A DNA stretch of 64,000 nucleotides, from assembly GCA_017545535.1 (NCBI GenBank), contig JAFWMS010000011.1, positions 1 to 64,000 of the forward strand, read 5' to 3'. The position numbers were made by a program, and so were the translations under genes. The number at the start of each line of letters is the position of its first letter. Within the stretch, counting starts at the first letter, position 1. This document shows, piece after piece, positions 33,374-42,430 of this stretch. The notes under the pieces are model-generated. The model worked only from the letters and a program-made list of their open reading frames with translations. It did not search any database and had not been told where the DNA came from. The DNA is from Clostridia bacterium. GTDB lineage: Bacteria > Bacillota > Clostridia > Christensenellales > CAG-138.

Positions 33374-34792
33374 TTACCTTTCGAACCACTTCAGCAGCTT
33401 CATCTTCCGTTCGCCGGCTTTGCCGGAATAGGGATGCTCCCGCAGGGGAAGGTTCCCGTGGGTCCTGCCCGTGAGCACCGTTTGGGGATGGGTGAATTCG
33501 CGGAAGCCCCATTCGCCGTGATACGCGCCCATGCCGGAGTGACCGGTGCCGTTGAAGGGCACCCCCTTGACCATCATGTGGATGCAGACCTCGTTGATGC
33601 ATCCGCCGCCGAATTGCTGGGTGGACATGACGCGCCTTGCCCACTTTTTGTCCGACGTGAACACGTACATGGAAAGGGGATGCTCCCGGGACGCGATGAC
33701 TTCAAGAAGCTGTTCCACCTCGGCGTCCGTATAGGGCACGACCGGCAGCATGGGGCAGAACAGCTCATGCTGCACGATGTCCTCGTCGATCCCCACCGGG
33801 TAGATCACCGTGGGCGAAAACTTTACGGCGTCCCGGTTCCCCGTGCCGCCGAAGACGACCCGGTCCTTGTACTGGTCCGTGAGCCGGACGCACTTGTCGT
33901 ACACCGCCGGCGTGATGAGCTTCGGATAGTCCGGGTTCTCCTCCGCCCGCCGGCCGATCTGCCGAATGAATTCCCGCTCCAGCTCCGCGAGGAACGGTTC
34001 CGCCACCTCCTGGGCGACGGCGATCTGGTTGATGTTGATGCAGATCTGACCCGCATTGCAGAGCTTGAAAAACGCGATCTTCCGCGCCGCGTCCTTAAGA
34101 TCCGCGTCCTTTCGCACGATGCACCAGTTTCCGGTCTCCCCGCCCAGCTCCAGCGCGACGGAGGTCAAGTTCTTCGCGGCCATCTCCAGCACGTGCTTAG
34201 CCACGGCGGGTGAACCCGTATAGAAGATCTTGTCGAACCTTTCCGAAAGGCACATATCCGCCACGTCGTGGCCCCCGTCGATAACGGTCACGTACTCCTC
34301 CGGGAACGTGTCGGCGATCATCTGTTTCAGCGCCTTCGTGCTGGCCGCAGACTTCGAGCTCGTCTTGAGCACCGCGGTGTTCCCGCCCGAGATGCTGGCC
34401 GCCAGCACGCCCAGGGTCAGCAGGATCGGGAAATTGAAGGGGGAGATGATGAGTGACACGCCGTAGGGCATCTTATAGACCGTCGTCCGGGTGCTCGGGA
34501 AGCACATGAGCCCGGAAAAATGACGCTCGGGCCGGGCCCATCTTTTCAGACCCTTCAAAATCTCGTTGATCTCGACGATCACCGGCCCAACGTCGCAGAG
34601 ATATGCCTCGAACCGACTCTTGTTGAGATCATCGTACAGCGCCTGTTCCAGCAGTTCCCGATAATCCAGCACCGCCTGCTTCAGCTTTTTCAGCTGTTCC
34701 AGGCGGAAATCCACGTCGAGCGTTGCGCCGGTACGGAAAAACGAGCGCTGCTTTTCGACGATCGCGTGTACGGACTCTTGTGTATGCGCCAT
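33374..34792 (-). CDS. Aldehyde dehydrogenase (class 3-like)
   Basis: A 472-residue NAD(P)-dependent aldehyde dehydrogenase. Motifs: SPFNFPILLTLGVLAASI (cofactor pocket), FYTGSPAVAKHV, VALELGGE with the general-base Glu, and CNAGQICIN with the catalytic Cys. The segment after LELGGE (TGNW) is atypical for class 3 enzymes, which usually have KSP. ATG 34792 has GGGAGG at 7-bp spacing and is preferred to the GTG 6 bp upstream. It is the last gene of an OYE-SDR-ALDH operon, 2 bp after the SDR stop. The substrate aldehyde is unknown. Confidence 0.87.
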   Translation of the reverse strand: MAHTQESVHAIVEKQRSFFRTGATLDVDFRLEQLKKLKQAVLDYRELLEQALYDDLNKSRFEAYLCDVGPVIVEINEILKGLKRWARPERHFSGLMCFPSTRTTVYKMPYGVSLIISPFNFPILLTLGVLAASISGGNTAVLKTSSKSAASTKALKQMIADTFPEEYVTVIDGGHDVADMCLSERFDKIFYTGSPAVAKHVLEMAAKNLTSVALELGGETGNWCIVRKDADLKDAARKIAFFKLCNAGQICININQIAVAQEVAEPFLAELEREFIRQIGRRAEENPDYPKLITPAVYDKCVRLTDQYKDRVVFGGTGNRDAVKFSPTVIYPVGIDEDIVQHELFCPMLPVVPYTDAEVEQLLEVIASREHPLSMYVFTSDKKWARRVMSTQQFGGGCINEVCIHMMVKGVPFNGTGHSGMGAYHGEWGFREFTHPQTVLTGRTHGNLPLREHPYSGKAGERKMKLLKWFER

Positions 34793-34794
34793 CT

Positions 34795-35591
34795 TCACGC
34801 CTCCCTTTCGTCATTCTGTTTTCGCTCCAAAAAGCGCAGCAGCATCCTCTGCTGGCTCCTTAAGTAAAGGCTGCGGACTGGCGGCAGCACATTCATCAAA
34901 AACCGACTCGGCAGGTACACGGGGCAGGGATAGACCTGCTTTCGTCTGCGCTCCACGCCGCGGATCGTGGCTTTGGCCACGGCTTCGGCGGTCTGCACCG
35001 GGAAGGGCTGCTCCACCTTGTGTCCGGCGCCGCCCACCTCGAAGAAGTTGGTCTTGGTGGACACCGGATAGACGCAGGTGATGCTGAGGTTCTTCGGCGA
35101 CTCGATGCGGATCGCCTGCTGGAACCCCTTCATGGCAAACTTGGTGGCGGCGTACAGCGCATAACCCGGCAGCGCCATCTCCCCCATGGCGGAGATGGTG
35201 AACACCAGCTGCCCGTCGCGCCCCTTCAGGTGGTTGAGATACTTGGAATAGCTGTACATGCAGGAGAAGGTGTTGAGGGAAAAGATCCGCTCGATACGAG
35301 CCCAGTCCTCGTAATCGTAGCGTTCGTAATACGGCGCGCCCGCGTTGCAGATGAGGATGTCGATCTTCTCAAAGACCTCCGTCGCCTTCATAAACAGCGC
35401 GTCCAGCCCTCCTGTGTGCTCAGATCGCAGGGAAACAGGACCACGTTTTCGCCGAAGCCCTGGAGCTTTCCGATGCTGCGGCTTGCCGCGACGATGCGGT
35501 TGTCATTCTCCAGCTTTGCCAGCATCTCCAGGATAGCTTTGCCGATCCCGCTGGACGCGCCGGTGATCACGATGTTGCGATGTTGGATCAC
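34795..35591 (-). pseudogene. Short-chain dehydrogenase/reductase with a frameshift
   Basis: Two overlapping frames together encode one SDR. The first (35388-35591, GTG start after AAGGAAGG) has the cofactor motif TGASSGIG and ends with QEGWTRCL. The second (34795-35391) carries on with NAG, the catalytic Tyr/Lys (YALYAATK) and the C-terminus. Loss of one base in the G-rich stretch around 35405-35411 would explain the shift, as the expected reading continues QEG-LDALFMK. The second frame starts ATG in an ATGA overlap with the first stop, so re-initiation could make two pieces. It may be a sequencing error, a true mutation or a recoding site. Confidence 0.8.
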
Positions 35592-35603
35592 GATCTTCCT
35601 TCC

Positions 35604-37682
35604 TTACCGGTACGAGATGTTCTGTACGGTTTCGTACGCCTGCCTGATCACGGTCTTGAGGCTCCCCACCCTGTCGCAGTCGCCCACAAAGTACACCGGC
35701 TTCCCTCCCTGCCGATCCTTTTGGGCCGCGAATCGCCCGTCCGGCGCGTAGCCCACGGACAGGATCACGGAGTCCGCGGGGACGGTCCTTTGCCCCTCCG
35801 GGGTGCGGATGAGGACCCCCTCGCCGCGGATCGCCTCCACCGTGGCGGAGAGATGGGCCGGGACCTTGTGATAGCGCAGCAACTCCCGGAGCATGGACGA
35901 ATTCGCCATGCAGATGCCCCGGGCACCCACCAGATAGGGCGTCATCTCCACGATGGACGGGTGCTTGCCCTGCAGCGCCAGCTCGTAAGCGATCTCGCAG
36001 CCGGTGAGCCCGCCGCCGATGATGACCACCCGATCGCCGACCGTCGCCCTGCCGTCGAGGAAATCTATGGCCGCGATGGCCCGTTCCGCGCCGGGAACGG
36101 GGAGGGTCTTGGGATGGGCGCCGGTGGCGATCACCACGATATCCGCGTCCAGCGCGTCGATATCCGTGATCTCCCGGCCCAGGTGCACCGCCGCGCCACA
36201 TGCATCCAGCTTTCTCCGGTACCAGGCCAAAAGCTCCTTATCCTTCTCCTTGAAGGACATGGCCGCCGCGGCGTTGAACACGCCGCCAAGCCGGTCGGTC
36301 TTCTCGTACAGATCCACCCTGTGCCCCCGATATGCCGCCTGGATGGCGGTCTCCATGCCGCCGAGGCCGCCGCCGATCACCGCGATGCGCTTAGGATTTT
36401 TGGCGGGGGCTTTGCTGTATTTCGTCTCGTTGTTGGTCCAGGGGTTCAACACGCACCGGCCCATCTCCACGTGCATGGGGTCGATGTCGGTCCCCTTTCC
36501 GTTCAGCCCATTAAAGGTCAAACACGCGCCGTGGCAGGCGATGCAGGGCCGCACATCATCGAGCCGCCCCTCCTTGATCTTGGTGACGTATTCGGGATCG
36601 CACAGCAGCTGCCGCCCCACGCCCATGGCGTCGATCCAGCCCGCGGCAATGGATTCCGCCGCCGCATCCGGCTGCAGACGCCCCGCACAAACCACCGGCT
36701 TGGTGGTAAACTTCTTGATGTGCTCCACGTCGGAAAGGTTCATGTTCAGCGGCGCGTACACCGGCGGATGGGCCCAGAACCAGGCATCATAGGTGCCGTT
36801 ATCGCAGTTGAACATGTCATAGCCGGCCGCCTCAAGGATCTTCACCGCCCGCTCGGATTCCTCCATCGTGCGCCCGACCTCAACGAAGGATTCGCCCGGC
36901 ACTGCCCCCTGGTTATAGCCGCGGGTCATGGAGCGCACGGAGTAGCGGATGGACACCGGGAAATCTTTGCCGCAGACCTTCTTGATCTCCTGAACGATCT
37001 CGCACGCAAACCGCAGCCGGTTTTCCAGGCTTCCGCCGTACGCGTCGGTGCGGTGGTTGGTATAGGGCATGGCAAACTGATCGAGGAGATACCCCTCGTG
37101 GACCGCGTGGATCTCCACGCCGTCGCAGCCCGCTTCCTTGCAGCGCAGCGCCGTCTGCCCGAAGGCATAGACGAATCTTTGGATCATCCCCTCGGTGAAA
37201 AGATCCATCTTGACCGCGGGGTCCCAAACGTTCGGCTCGTCATCGTCCGGGGCGGACCACCACCATTTGTTGGCCAGGACCGGCGAAGCCAGGGTGTTCA
37301 AAACGCCCTTTTTCACGAAGGGCCTCAAGATCGGCGGCAGCAGCATGGAGCGTCCCGAGCCCGCGCTGATCTGGAAAAAGACCTTTGCACCGCTTAAGTG
37401 GATCCCGTCGATGATGGGCTTGACCTTGTCGAACACCTCAGGATGCTTATAGACCCATTTCTTGCCGATGATGCTGATAAGGGGGATGAGCCCGGGTATG
37501 AAGAGCCCGATCTCGTTACCCCGGCGGTCCTCATAGAATTTGTCGATGCCCTTGACATACCCCGTCTTGGCTTCCCACTGAATCATGTTCGTGCCTTCCA
37601 TGGGCAGCATCACCACGCGGTTTTTGATCTCTACGTTGCCCACCTTCCACGGCGTAAACAGCGGCTCATACTTCGGATCCAT
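35604..37682 (-). CDS. Old yellow enzyme-type NADH:flavin oxidoreductase (FadH/BaiCD-like)
   Basis: A 692-residue enzyme with an N-terminal FMN-binding TIM barrel (about 1-350), a 4Fe-4S cysteine cluster (CIACHGACL and a later Cys) and a C-terminal FAD/NAD(P) module. The C-terminal module shows IAVIGGGLGGMETA and VVIIGGGLTGCEIA. This layout is that of 2,4-dienoyl-CoA reductase, 2-enoate reductase and BaiCD/BaiH steroid enone reductases. It heads the operon with SDR and ALDH, preceded by GGGAGGGACGT. Reduction of an activated C=C bond is expected; substrate unknown. Confidence 0.88.
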   Translation of the reverse strand: MDPKYEPLFTPWKVGNVEIKNRVVMLPMEGTNMIQWEAKTGYVKGIDKFYEDRRGNEIGLFIPGLIPLISIIGKKWVYKHPEVFDKVKPIIDGIHLSGAKVFFQISAGSGRSMLLPPILRPFVKKGVLNTLASPVLANKWWWSAPDDDEPNVWDPAVKMDLFTEGMIQRFVYAFGQTALRCKEAGCDGVEIHAVHEGYLLDQFAMPYTNHRTDAYGGSLENRLRFACEIVQEIKKVCGKDFPVSIRYSVRSMTRGYNQGAVPGESFVEVGRTMEESERAVKILEAAGYDMFNCDNGTYDAWFWAHPPVYAPLNMNLSDVEHIKKFTTKPVVCAGRLQPDAAAESIAAGWIDAMGVGRQLLCDPEYVTKIKEGRLDDVRPCIACHGACLTFNGLNGKGTDIDPMHVEMGRCVLNPWTNNETKYSKAPAKNPKRIAVIGGGLGGMETAIQAAYRGHRVDLYEKTDRLGGVFNAAAAMSFKEKDKELLAWYRRKLDACGAAVHLGREITDIDALDADIVVIATGAHPKTLPVPGAERAIAAIDFLDGRATVGDRVVIIGGGLTGCEIAYELALQGKHPSIVEMTPYLVGARGICMANSSMLRELLRYHKVPAHLSATVEAIRGEGVLIRTPEGQRTVPADSVILSVGYAPDGRFAAQKDRQGGKPVYFVGDCDRVGSLKTVIRQAYETVQNISYR

Positions 37683-37795
37683 ACGTCCCTCCCAAGGTAT
37701 TCTCGATACTTAATATAAAATAATACCACACTTGCCCGTCCTTGGACAGGCGTTTTCTCATGATCCCAGCCCCTCCTGTGGACATTGGGGACGCG
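37683..37795 (-). promoter_or_regulatory. Intergenic region with dyad upstream of the OYE operon
   Basis: Contains a candidate -10 (TATTAT on the minus strand) and the dyad gcctgtcc-aa-ggacgggc about 15 bp upstream of it. The dyad could be an operator in the promoter spacer region or the 3' hairpin of the convergently ordered PhzF operon. I cannot distinguish these. Confidence 0.35.
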
Positions 37796-38572
37796 TCAGA
37801 CGTGGAGCTCCGCCTCGCTGTAGAGGGCGGCATAGCCGCTGATGCGGACCCGATCGCCCCGATCCTCGCAGTACAGGATCCCGCCCCGAGGGGAGGCCTG
37901 AAAGGCGACCAGGGTGGGCTTGTTGAGGCGCCGGCTCCAATAGGGGATCAAATTGCAATGGGCCGAGCCGCAGACCGGGTCCTCGTTGATCTTGATCTTG
38001 GGGAAGAAGGTCCTGGACACGAAATCGTAGGTCTTGGACGGCGCGGTGATGAACAGGCCCAAATCCCCTTCCAGGGCCGAGATGAGGGTGTAATCAGGGA
38101 CGAAGTCCCGGACCATCCGCTCCTCCTCCAGCACCAGGATCAGGTCGCTGTCAACATAGGCCTGGGCCCTTTGTCCATGGAGTATCCGCTCCATCTCCTC
38201 CGTGAAGGAGATGAGCTTAGGCATCCGGGCGGGGAAATCCAACTCCAGCATCTCCCCCCTTTTGCGGACCTTCAGCTGGCCGCTGAGAGAGGTGAAGGTC
38301 AGTTCCTCCGCCTGGGTATCGAAAAACCGGGTCAGCACGAAGGCGCTGGCCAACGTGGCGTGGCCGCACAGGTCCACCTCCGTTCCGGGGGTGAACCAGC
38401 GGATATGATAGCGGTCGCCCTCCTTCACCACGAAGGCGGTCTCCGACAGGCTATTCTCCGTGGCGATCTGCTGCATGCGCGCCTCGGGGAGCCATCCCTC
38501 CAGGACGCAGACCGCCGCCGGGTTCCCATGAAAAACGTTCTTGGTGAACGCGTCCACCACAAATTGTTTCAT
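37796..38572 (-). CDS. PhzF-family epimerase/isomerase
   Basis: A 258-residue protein of the PhzF/YfhB family (diaminopimelate-epimerase fold). It has the N-terminal signature VDAFTKNVFHGNPAAVC, the catalytic Glu region ENSLSETAF, the glycine-rich DLCGHATLAS and a C-terminal DPVCGSAHCNL segment. The physiological reaction is unknown. The start overlaps the upstream membrane-protein gene by 4 bp; it is the last gene of the operon starting with the TetM-like gene at 42334. Confidence 0.88.
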   Translation of the reverse strand: MKQFVVDAFTKNVFHGNPAAVCVLEGWLPEARMQQIATENSLSETAFVVKEGDRYHIRWFTPGTEVDLCGHATLASAFVLTRFFDTQAEELTFTSLSGQLKVRKRGEMLELDFPARMPKLISFTEEMERILHGQRAQAYVDSDLILVLEEERMVRDFVPDYTLISALEGDLGLFITAPSKTYDFVSRTFFPKIKINEDPVCGSAHCNLIPYWSRRLNKPTLVAFQASPRGGILYCEDRGDRVRISGYAALYSEAELHV

Positions 38573-39036
38573 TCCTTTTCCTCCTGACTGTCCGCCGGCT
38601 GCGGCCCTGTTTCACTTCCGTTTTGCATGGCGTTGAGAGCGGTTTCGATCCGGTTCAGGGTGGAAAAGAAGCGCGCCGTGGCGATCATGGGGCCGAAGCA
38701 GGGGCACCCCAGCAGGTTCCACCAGAACATATGCCGCCAGGAGGTGTGACGGCCGGGGATGCCCAGCTCCACCGCCTTCGCCTTCAGTTCCTCCGCGATC
38801 CGGGCCATCCAGACGAGGGGATAGAGGAACAGATCCGGGATGCCCAGCAGATACGCCTGCCAATAGGGCCGGACCCTGTGGCCCAGAATCTCCTCTATCT
38901 CCGCCTGAAGCCCGCTGAGGGGCATGTACAAAAGAAAAAACAGCCCGGCCGTGAAAAAGTCGATGAAGCCCAGCCAGAAGCCCGACCGGTTCGTGTGCTG
39001 AAATCTCCCTTGCGTCCGTTTCGGTTCCTGTTTCAC
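38569..39036 (-). CDS. Small membrane protein of unknown function
   Basis: A 155-residue protein with a basic N-terminus, a helix at about 20-40 and further hydrophobic segments (about 65-80, 105-125), then an acidic tail. I do not recognise the family with certainty; a DUF4234-like arrangement is possible. The GTG start overlaps the YlmH-like gene's stop by 4 bp (GTGA), so translation is coupled. Function unknown. Confidence 0.7.
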   Translation of the reverse strand: MKQEPKRTQGRFQHTNRSGFWLGFIDFFTAGLFFLLYMPLSGLQAEIEEILGHRVRPYWQAYLLGIPDLFLYPLVWMARIAEELKAKAVELGIPGRHTSWRHMFWWNLLGCPCFGPMIATARFFSTLNRIETALNAMQNGSETGPQPADSQEEKE

Positions 39037-39779
39037 AGATACACCTCCGCCTCCACGAACAGCCGGTCCTTTTTGGAGCGGCCGCCCACGGCCTTCAGCC
39101 GGCCCTTGCCGTGGCCCCGCAGGGAAAGGATGTCCCCCTCCTTCACGGGGGCGTCGGTCCTCTCGCAGGGGGCGTAGTTAAGGCTGGCCCCGCCCATGCG
39201 GATGAGCTCCGCCGCCGCCGTGCGGCTCAGGCCGAACATGGCCCCCGTCACCGCGTCCAGCCGCAGGCTTTTGACCGTGAAGGAAAGGGCCTTCACCCAG
39301 ACCACCGGCGCCGGCACTTCTGCCAGCGGACAGGCGGTCACGGTCACGCTGACCCGGCCCACCTTTTTGAGCTCCTCCAAAAGAAGGGGCTGCACCGGCG
39401 GCAGACAGAACAGGTACGCCAGATTGTCGAAAAGGCGCAGATCCCCCAGGGATTCCCGGCGGATGCCCAGGCCCAGGGCGGCCCCCAGATAGTCCCGGTG
39501 GCCGGGGGTGCCGAAGTGAGCCTCGATCCGCACCGCGCAGATATGCTCCGCCGGGTCGAACGCTTCCGGCTCCATATACTCGGGCAAAAAGAAGGCCACC
39601 TGCCGTTCGCAGCCCTCCTGGCCGCCAAAAAGCACCAGGTCCGATCCGGGGTGATACTGCCGCAGGGCATACCCCTCCGCCGGGGTGAGGAACCCCGTCT
39701 TCGTCACCACGCCCCGGCGCTGGGCCCGGTCCGCAAGGTCGTCGATGCGCTTGAAAAACTCGCTGCTGTCCATGGTCAT
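39033..39779 (-). CDS. ylmH: YlmH-like S4-domain RNA-binding protein
   Basis: A 248-residue protein with an N-terminal YlmH domain, a central region and a C-terminal S4 RNA-binding domain (GMSRTAAAELIRMGGASLNY-like pattern after AMF). In Bacillota it is usually in the division gene cluster; recent work links YlmH to ribosome-associated quality control. Here it is instead between a TetM-like GTPase gene (4-bp overlap) and a small membrane protein gene. Pairing with a translation GTPase supports a ribosome-related role. Confidence 0.88.
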   Translation of the reverse strand: MTMDSSEFFKRIDDLADRAQRRGVVTKTGFLTPAEGYALRQYHPGSDLVLFGGQEGCERQVAFFLPEYMEPEAFDPAEHICAVRIEAHFGTPGHRDYLGAALGLGIRRESLGDLRLFDNLAYLFCLPPVQPLLLEELKKVGRVSVTVTACPLAEVPAPVVWVKALSFTVKSLRLDAVTGAMFGLSRTAAAELIRMGGASLNYAPCERTDAPVKEGDILSLRGHGKGRLKAVGGRSKKDRLFVEAEVYL

Positions 39780-42334
39780 TGGTTGCTCTGCCGGATGGTT
39801 TCGGCGATCCTCTCCAGGATCAGATCCACCTCGCCCTTGAACTCCGCCGAGGAGGTCCTGAGCACCCCGGACCGCAGGGCCCCCAGCCGGATCAGGGAAT
39901 CGGAAGTCACCACCCGGACCGTTTCGTTCTTCCCGATCTCGCTGACCAGCCGCTCGATGTACATATCCGCGGTCTCGTTCTCCCTGGTGTACACCACGTG
40001 GACTGCCCCTTCGGTGTACCGCTCCCCCTGGCCCCCGGGGACCTGGTAGGCGTCGAACACCAGCACCACCTCAGAGGCGGTGTAGCTCTGGTAGTTGACC
40101 AGGATCTCGGTGAGCTTCGACCGAGCCAAATCAAGACTCTTTTGAGAGAGGGCCTTTAGCTCCTCCCAGGCGAAGATCACGTTGTACCCGTCCACGATGA
40201 GCCGCTCCGGTGCCTTCTGCGCCGGCGGCTCAGCCACAGGGGCGCTGACGATCCGGGGCGGGATATAGGGCTCGGTCCGGCGGGCGGGGCCGAACTCCCG
40301 CTCCATGATGGCCTCCAGCTCCTTCTCGTCGATGTCCAGATTCCGCCGCCGCACTTTGGGTTGGAATGCTTCGGAAGGCGGCTCCTTGCCGAAGCCGGTG
40401 TCCAGATGCATGTATTCCTTCACGTCCCGCCACTTCACCACCGTGCCCGCGCCGTGGGCGCAGAACACGCTGTCCGGCGTGTTGTCGAGGTCGGCCTCCG
40501 GGTCATACCCAAGCCGGGCGATCACCTCTTCGGCGTTTTTGCAGGGGCTGTACCCCGCCACATGGCAGGAGAGCCGCCCCCGGCCCCGGGTATAGGTGGC
40601 CACCTCCGTCATATAGTCCCCCATGGCGGACACGGGCGCGGTGCCGGTGAGCACCATGCTCTCCCCTGCCGCCTCCGGGGCCCCGTGCTGGCCCCCCATG
40701 GCCTGGATGTCGCTGATGGCCCGGCCCACGTCGGCAAAGGGCACCTCCAGGCGAAACTGATAGTATGGCTCCAGCAGGACGCTTTTGGCCTGCATAAGCC
40801 CCTGGCGCACAGCCCGATAGGTGGCCTGGCGGAAGTCCCCGCCCTCGGTGTGCTTCAAGTGGGCCCGGCCGGCGATGAGTGTGATCTTCACGTCCGTCAG
40901 CGGCGAGCCGGTGAGCACGCCCAGGTGCTCCTTCTCCGCCAGATGGGTCAAAATGAGCCGCTGCCAGTTCAAGTCAAGGTCATCCTCGCTGACCGCGGAA
41001 GCAAAGACGAGGCCGCTGCCTCGCTCCCCCGGTTCCAGCAGCAGATGGACCTCCGCGTAATGGCGCAGGGGTTCGAAGTGACCGATCCCCTCCACGGGGG
41101 CGGCGATGGTCTCCCTGTACAGGATGCGGCCGGCGCCAACGGTCACCTTGAGATCGAACCGCTCCCGGATCAGGGACACCAGCACGTCCGTCTGCAAGGG
41201 GCCCATGAGCTGAGCCTGGATCTCTCCCAGACGGGGCTGCCAGGCGATGTGCAAGAGGGGCTCCTCTTCCTCCAGCTGTCGAAGCTTCGGCAGCACCGTC
41301 CGCGCGTCCACGCCGAGGGGCAGATCGATCCGATACCCAAGGGCCGGGGTCAAGAGCGGCGTCTCGGCGTCCGGCTCCGCCCCCAGACCCTGTCCGGGCC
41401 GGGTCTTGGTGAGCCCGGTCACCGTCACCACGTCCCCGGCGGAAACGGTTTGGACCGTCTCGAACTTCTGCCCGGAATACAGCCTCAGCTGGGCCGCCTT
41501 CTCCTCCATCACTTCCCCATCGGCGCCCCGATAGCGCAGGGTGTCCCGGACGGAGAGGGTGCCGCCGGTGAGCTTCAGATAGGTGAGCCGCCCCGCTTGG
41601 GGGTCCCGGCCGATCTTATAGACCCGGGCACCGAAGATGGCGGGCCAGATGGGCTCCGGGGCGTATTTCATCAACAGGGCAAGGAACTCGTCCACCCCCT
41701 CCAGCCGAAGGCCGGAGCCGAAGCAGACGGGGAAAAGCTTGCGCATGCGAATGAGGCGAAGGATCTCGTCGTGGGGCACATGGCCCGATCCCATATAGGC
41801 CTCCAGGGCCCCGTCGTCCAGCATGGCCAGCGCTTCCTCGTCCTCCACGGGGAAGGGCAGGCAGCCCTCGTCCAGGGATGATCTCAGATCCTCCAAAAGG
41901 TCCTCCCGGCTCTGCTTGGCAGCGTCCATCTTGGTGACGAAGATAAAGGTGGGCACCCGACCCCGCCGCAGAAGGGACCAAAGGGTCTCCGTGTGGGCTT
42001 GGACCCCGTCCGTGCCGCTGATGACCAGGATGGCCACATCCATGGCGGAGACAGCCCGTTCGGTCTCGCCGGACAGATCCGCATGGCCCGGGGTGTCCAA
42101 AAGGGTCAACTCCAGCTCGTCCGTCCTGAGCCGGGCCTGCTTGGAGAAGATGGTGATGCCCCGCTCCCGCTCCAGAGCATGGGTGTCTAAAAAGGTGTCC
42201 CGATGGTCCACCCGGCCCAGCTTCCGGAGCATGCCGGCGCGAAACAGCAGCGCTTCGGCCAAGGTGGTCTTCCCCGCGTCCACGTGGGCCAAAATGCCGG
42301 CGGTCAGTTTTTTGATTGTCCTCACTTCGTCCAT
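39776..42334 (-). CDS. TetM/TetW-like ribosomal GTPase fused to a YacP-type NYN RNase domain
   Basis: An 852-residue fusion. The first about 650 residues follow the EF-G/TetM plan: G1 AHVDAGKTTL, G3 DTPGHADL, G4 TKMD, then domains II-V. A linker rich in charged residues leads to a C-terminal NYN/PIN-like domain starting LIVDGYNVIFAW, as in YacP/Rae1. Rae1 cleaves mRNA in the ribosomal A-site, so the fusion would place a nuclease on a ribosome-binding GTPase. Antibiotic ribosome protection is possible but a housekeeping rescue role fits the operon (YlmH downstream) better. Confidence 0.88.
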   Translation of the reverse strand: MDEVRTIKKLTAGILAHVDAGKTTLAEALLFRAGMLRKLGRVDHRDTFLDTHALERERGITIFSKQARLRTDELELTLLDTPGHADLSGETERAVSAMDVAILVISGTDGVQAHTETLWSLLRRGRVPTFIFVTKMDAAKQSREDLLEDLRSSLDEGCLPFPVEDEEALAMLDDGALEAYMGSGHVPHDEILRLIRMRKLFPVCFGSGLRLEGVDEFLALLMKYAPEPIWPAIFGARVYKIGRDPQAGRLTYLKLTGGTLSVRDTLRYRGADGEVMEEKAAQLRLYSGQKFETVQTVSAGDVVTVTGLTKTRPGQGLGAEPDAETPLLTPALGYRIDLPLGVDARTVLPKLRQLEEEEPLLHIAWQPRLGEIQAQLMGPLQTDVLVSLIRERFDLKVTVGAGRILYRETIAAPVEGIGHFEPLRHYAEVHLLLEPGERGSGLVFASAVSEDDLDLNWQRLILTHLAEKEHLGVLTGSPLTDVKITLIAGRAHLKHTEGGDFRQATYRAVRQGLMQAKSVLLEPYYQFRLEVPFADVGRAISDIQAMGGQHGAPEAAGESMVLTGTAPVSAMGDYMTEVATYTRGRGRLSCHVAGYSPCKNAEEVIARLGYDPEADLDNTPDSVFCAHGAGTVVKWRDVKEYMHLDTGFGKEPPSEAFQPKVRRRNLDIDEKELEAIMEREFGPARRTEPYIPPRIVSAPVAEPPAQKAPERLIVDGYNVIFAWEELKALSQKSLDLARSKLTEILVNYQSYTASEVVLVFDAYQVPGGQGERYTEGAVHVVYTRENETADMYIERLVSEIGKNETVRVVTSDSLIRLGALRSGVLRTSSAEFKGEVDLILERIAETIRQSNQ

Positions 42335-42358
42335 GATTTATCCGGTCCCTTTTGCAAA

Positions 42359-42387
42359 AGTGTACCCGCAAATCCGAAAAGAATCAA
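42359..42387 (-). promoter_or_regulatory. Promoter of the TetM-like/ylmH operon
   Basis: Minus strand TTGATT (42382-42387), 17-bp spacer, TACACT (42359-42364), immediately after the aminopeptidase terminator. Confidence 0.6.
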
Positions 42388-42390
42388 GCA

Positions 42391-42419
42391 AAAAAAGAGC
42401 CCCGGATGATCCGGGGCTC
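42391..42419 (-). terminator. Terminator of the M18 aminopeptidase gene
   Basis: gagccccgg (42397-42405) pairs with ccggggctc (42411-42419); a T run follows on the minus strand. Confidence 0.88.
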
Positions 42420-42430
42420 CTGTGGATCGC

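Noticed and set aside
39776-42334. Acquired tetracycline-resistance gene
   Set aside because: The NYN fusion, the YlmH operon context and composition like the neighbours point to a chromosomal housekeeping factor rather than tet(M)/tet(W).
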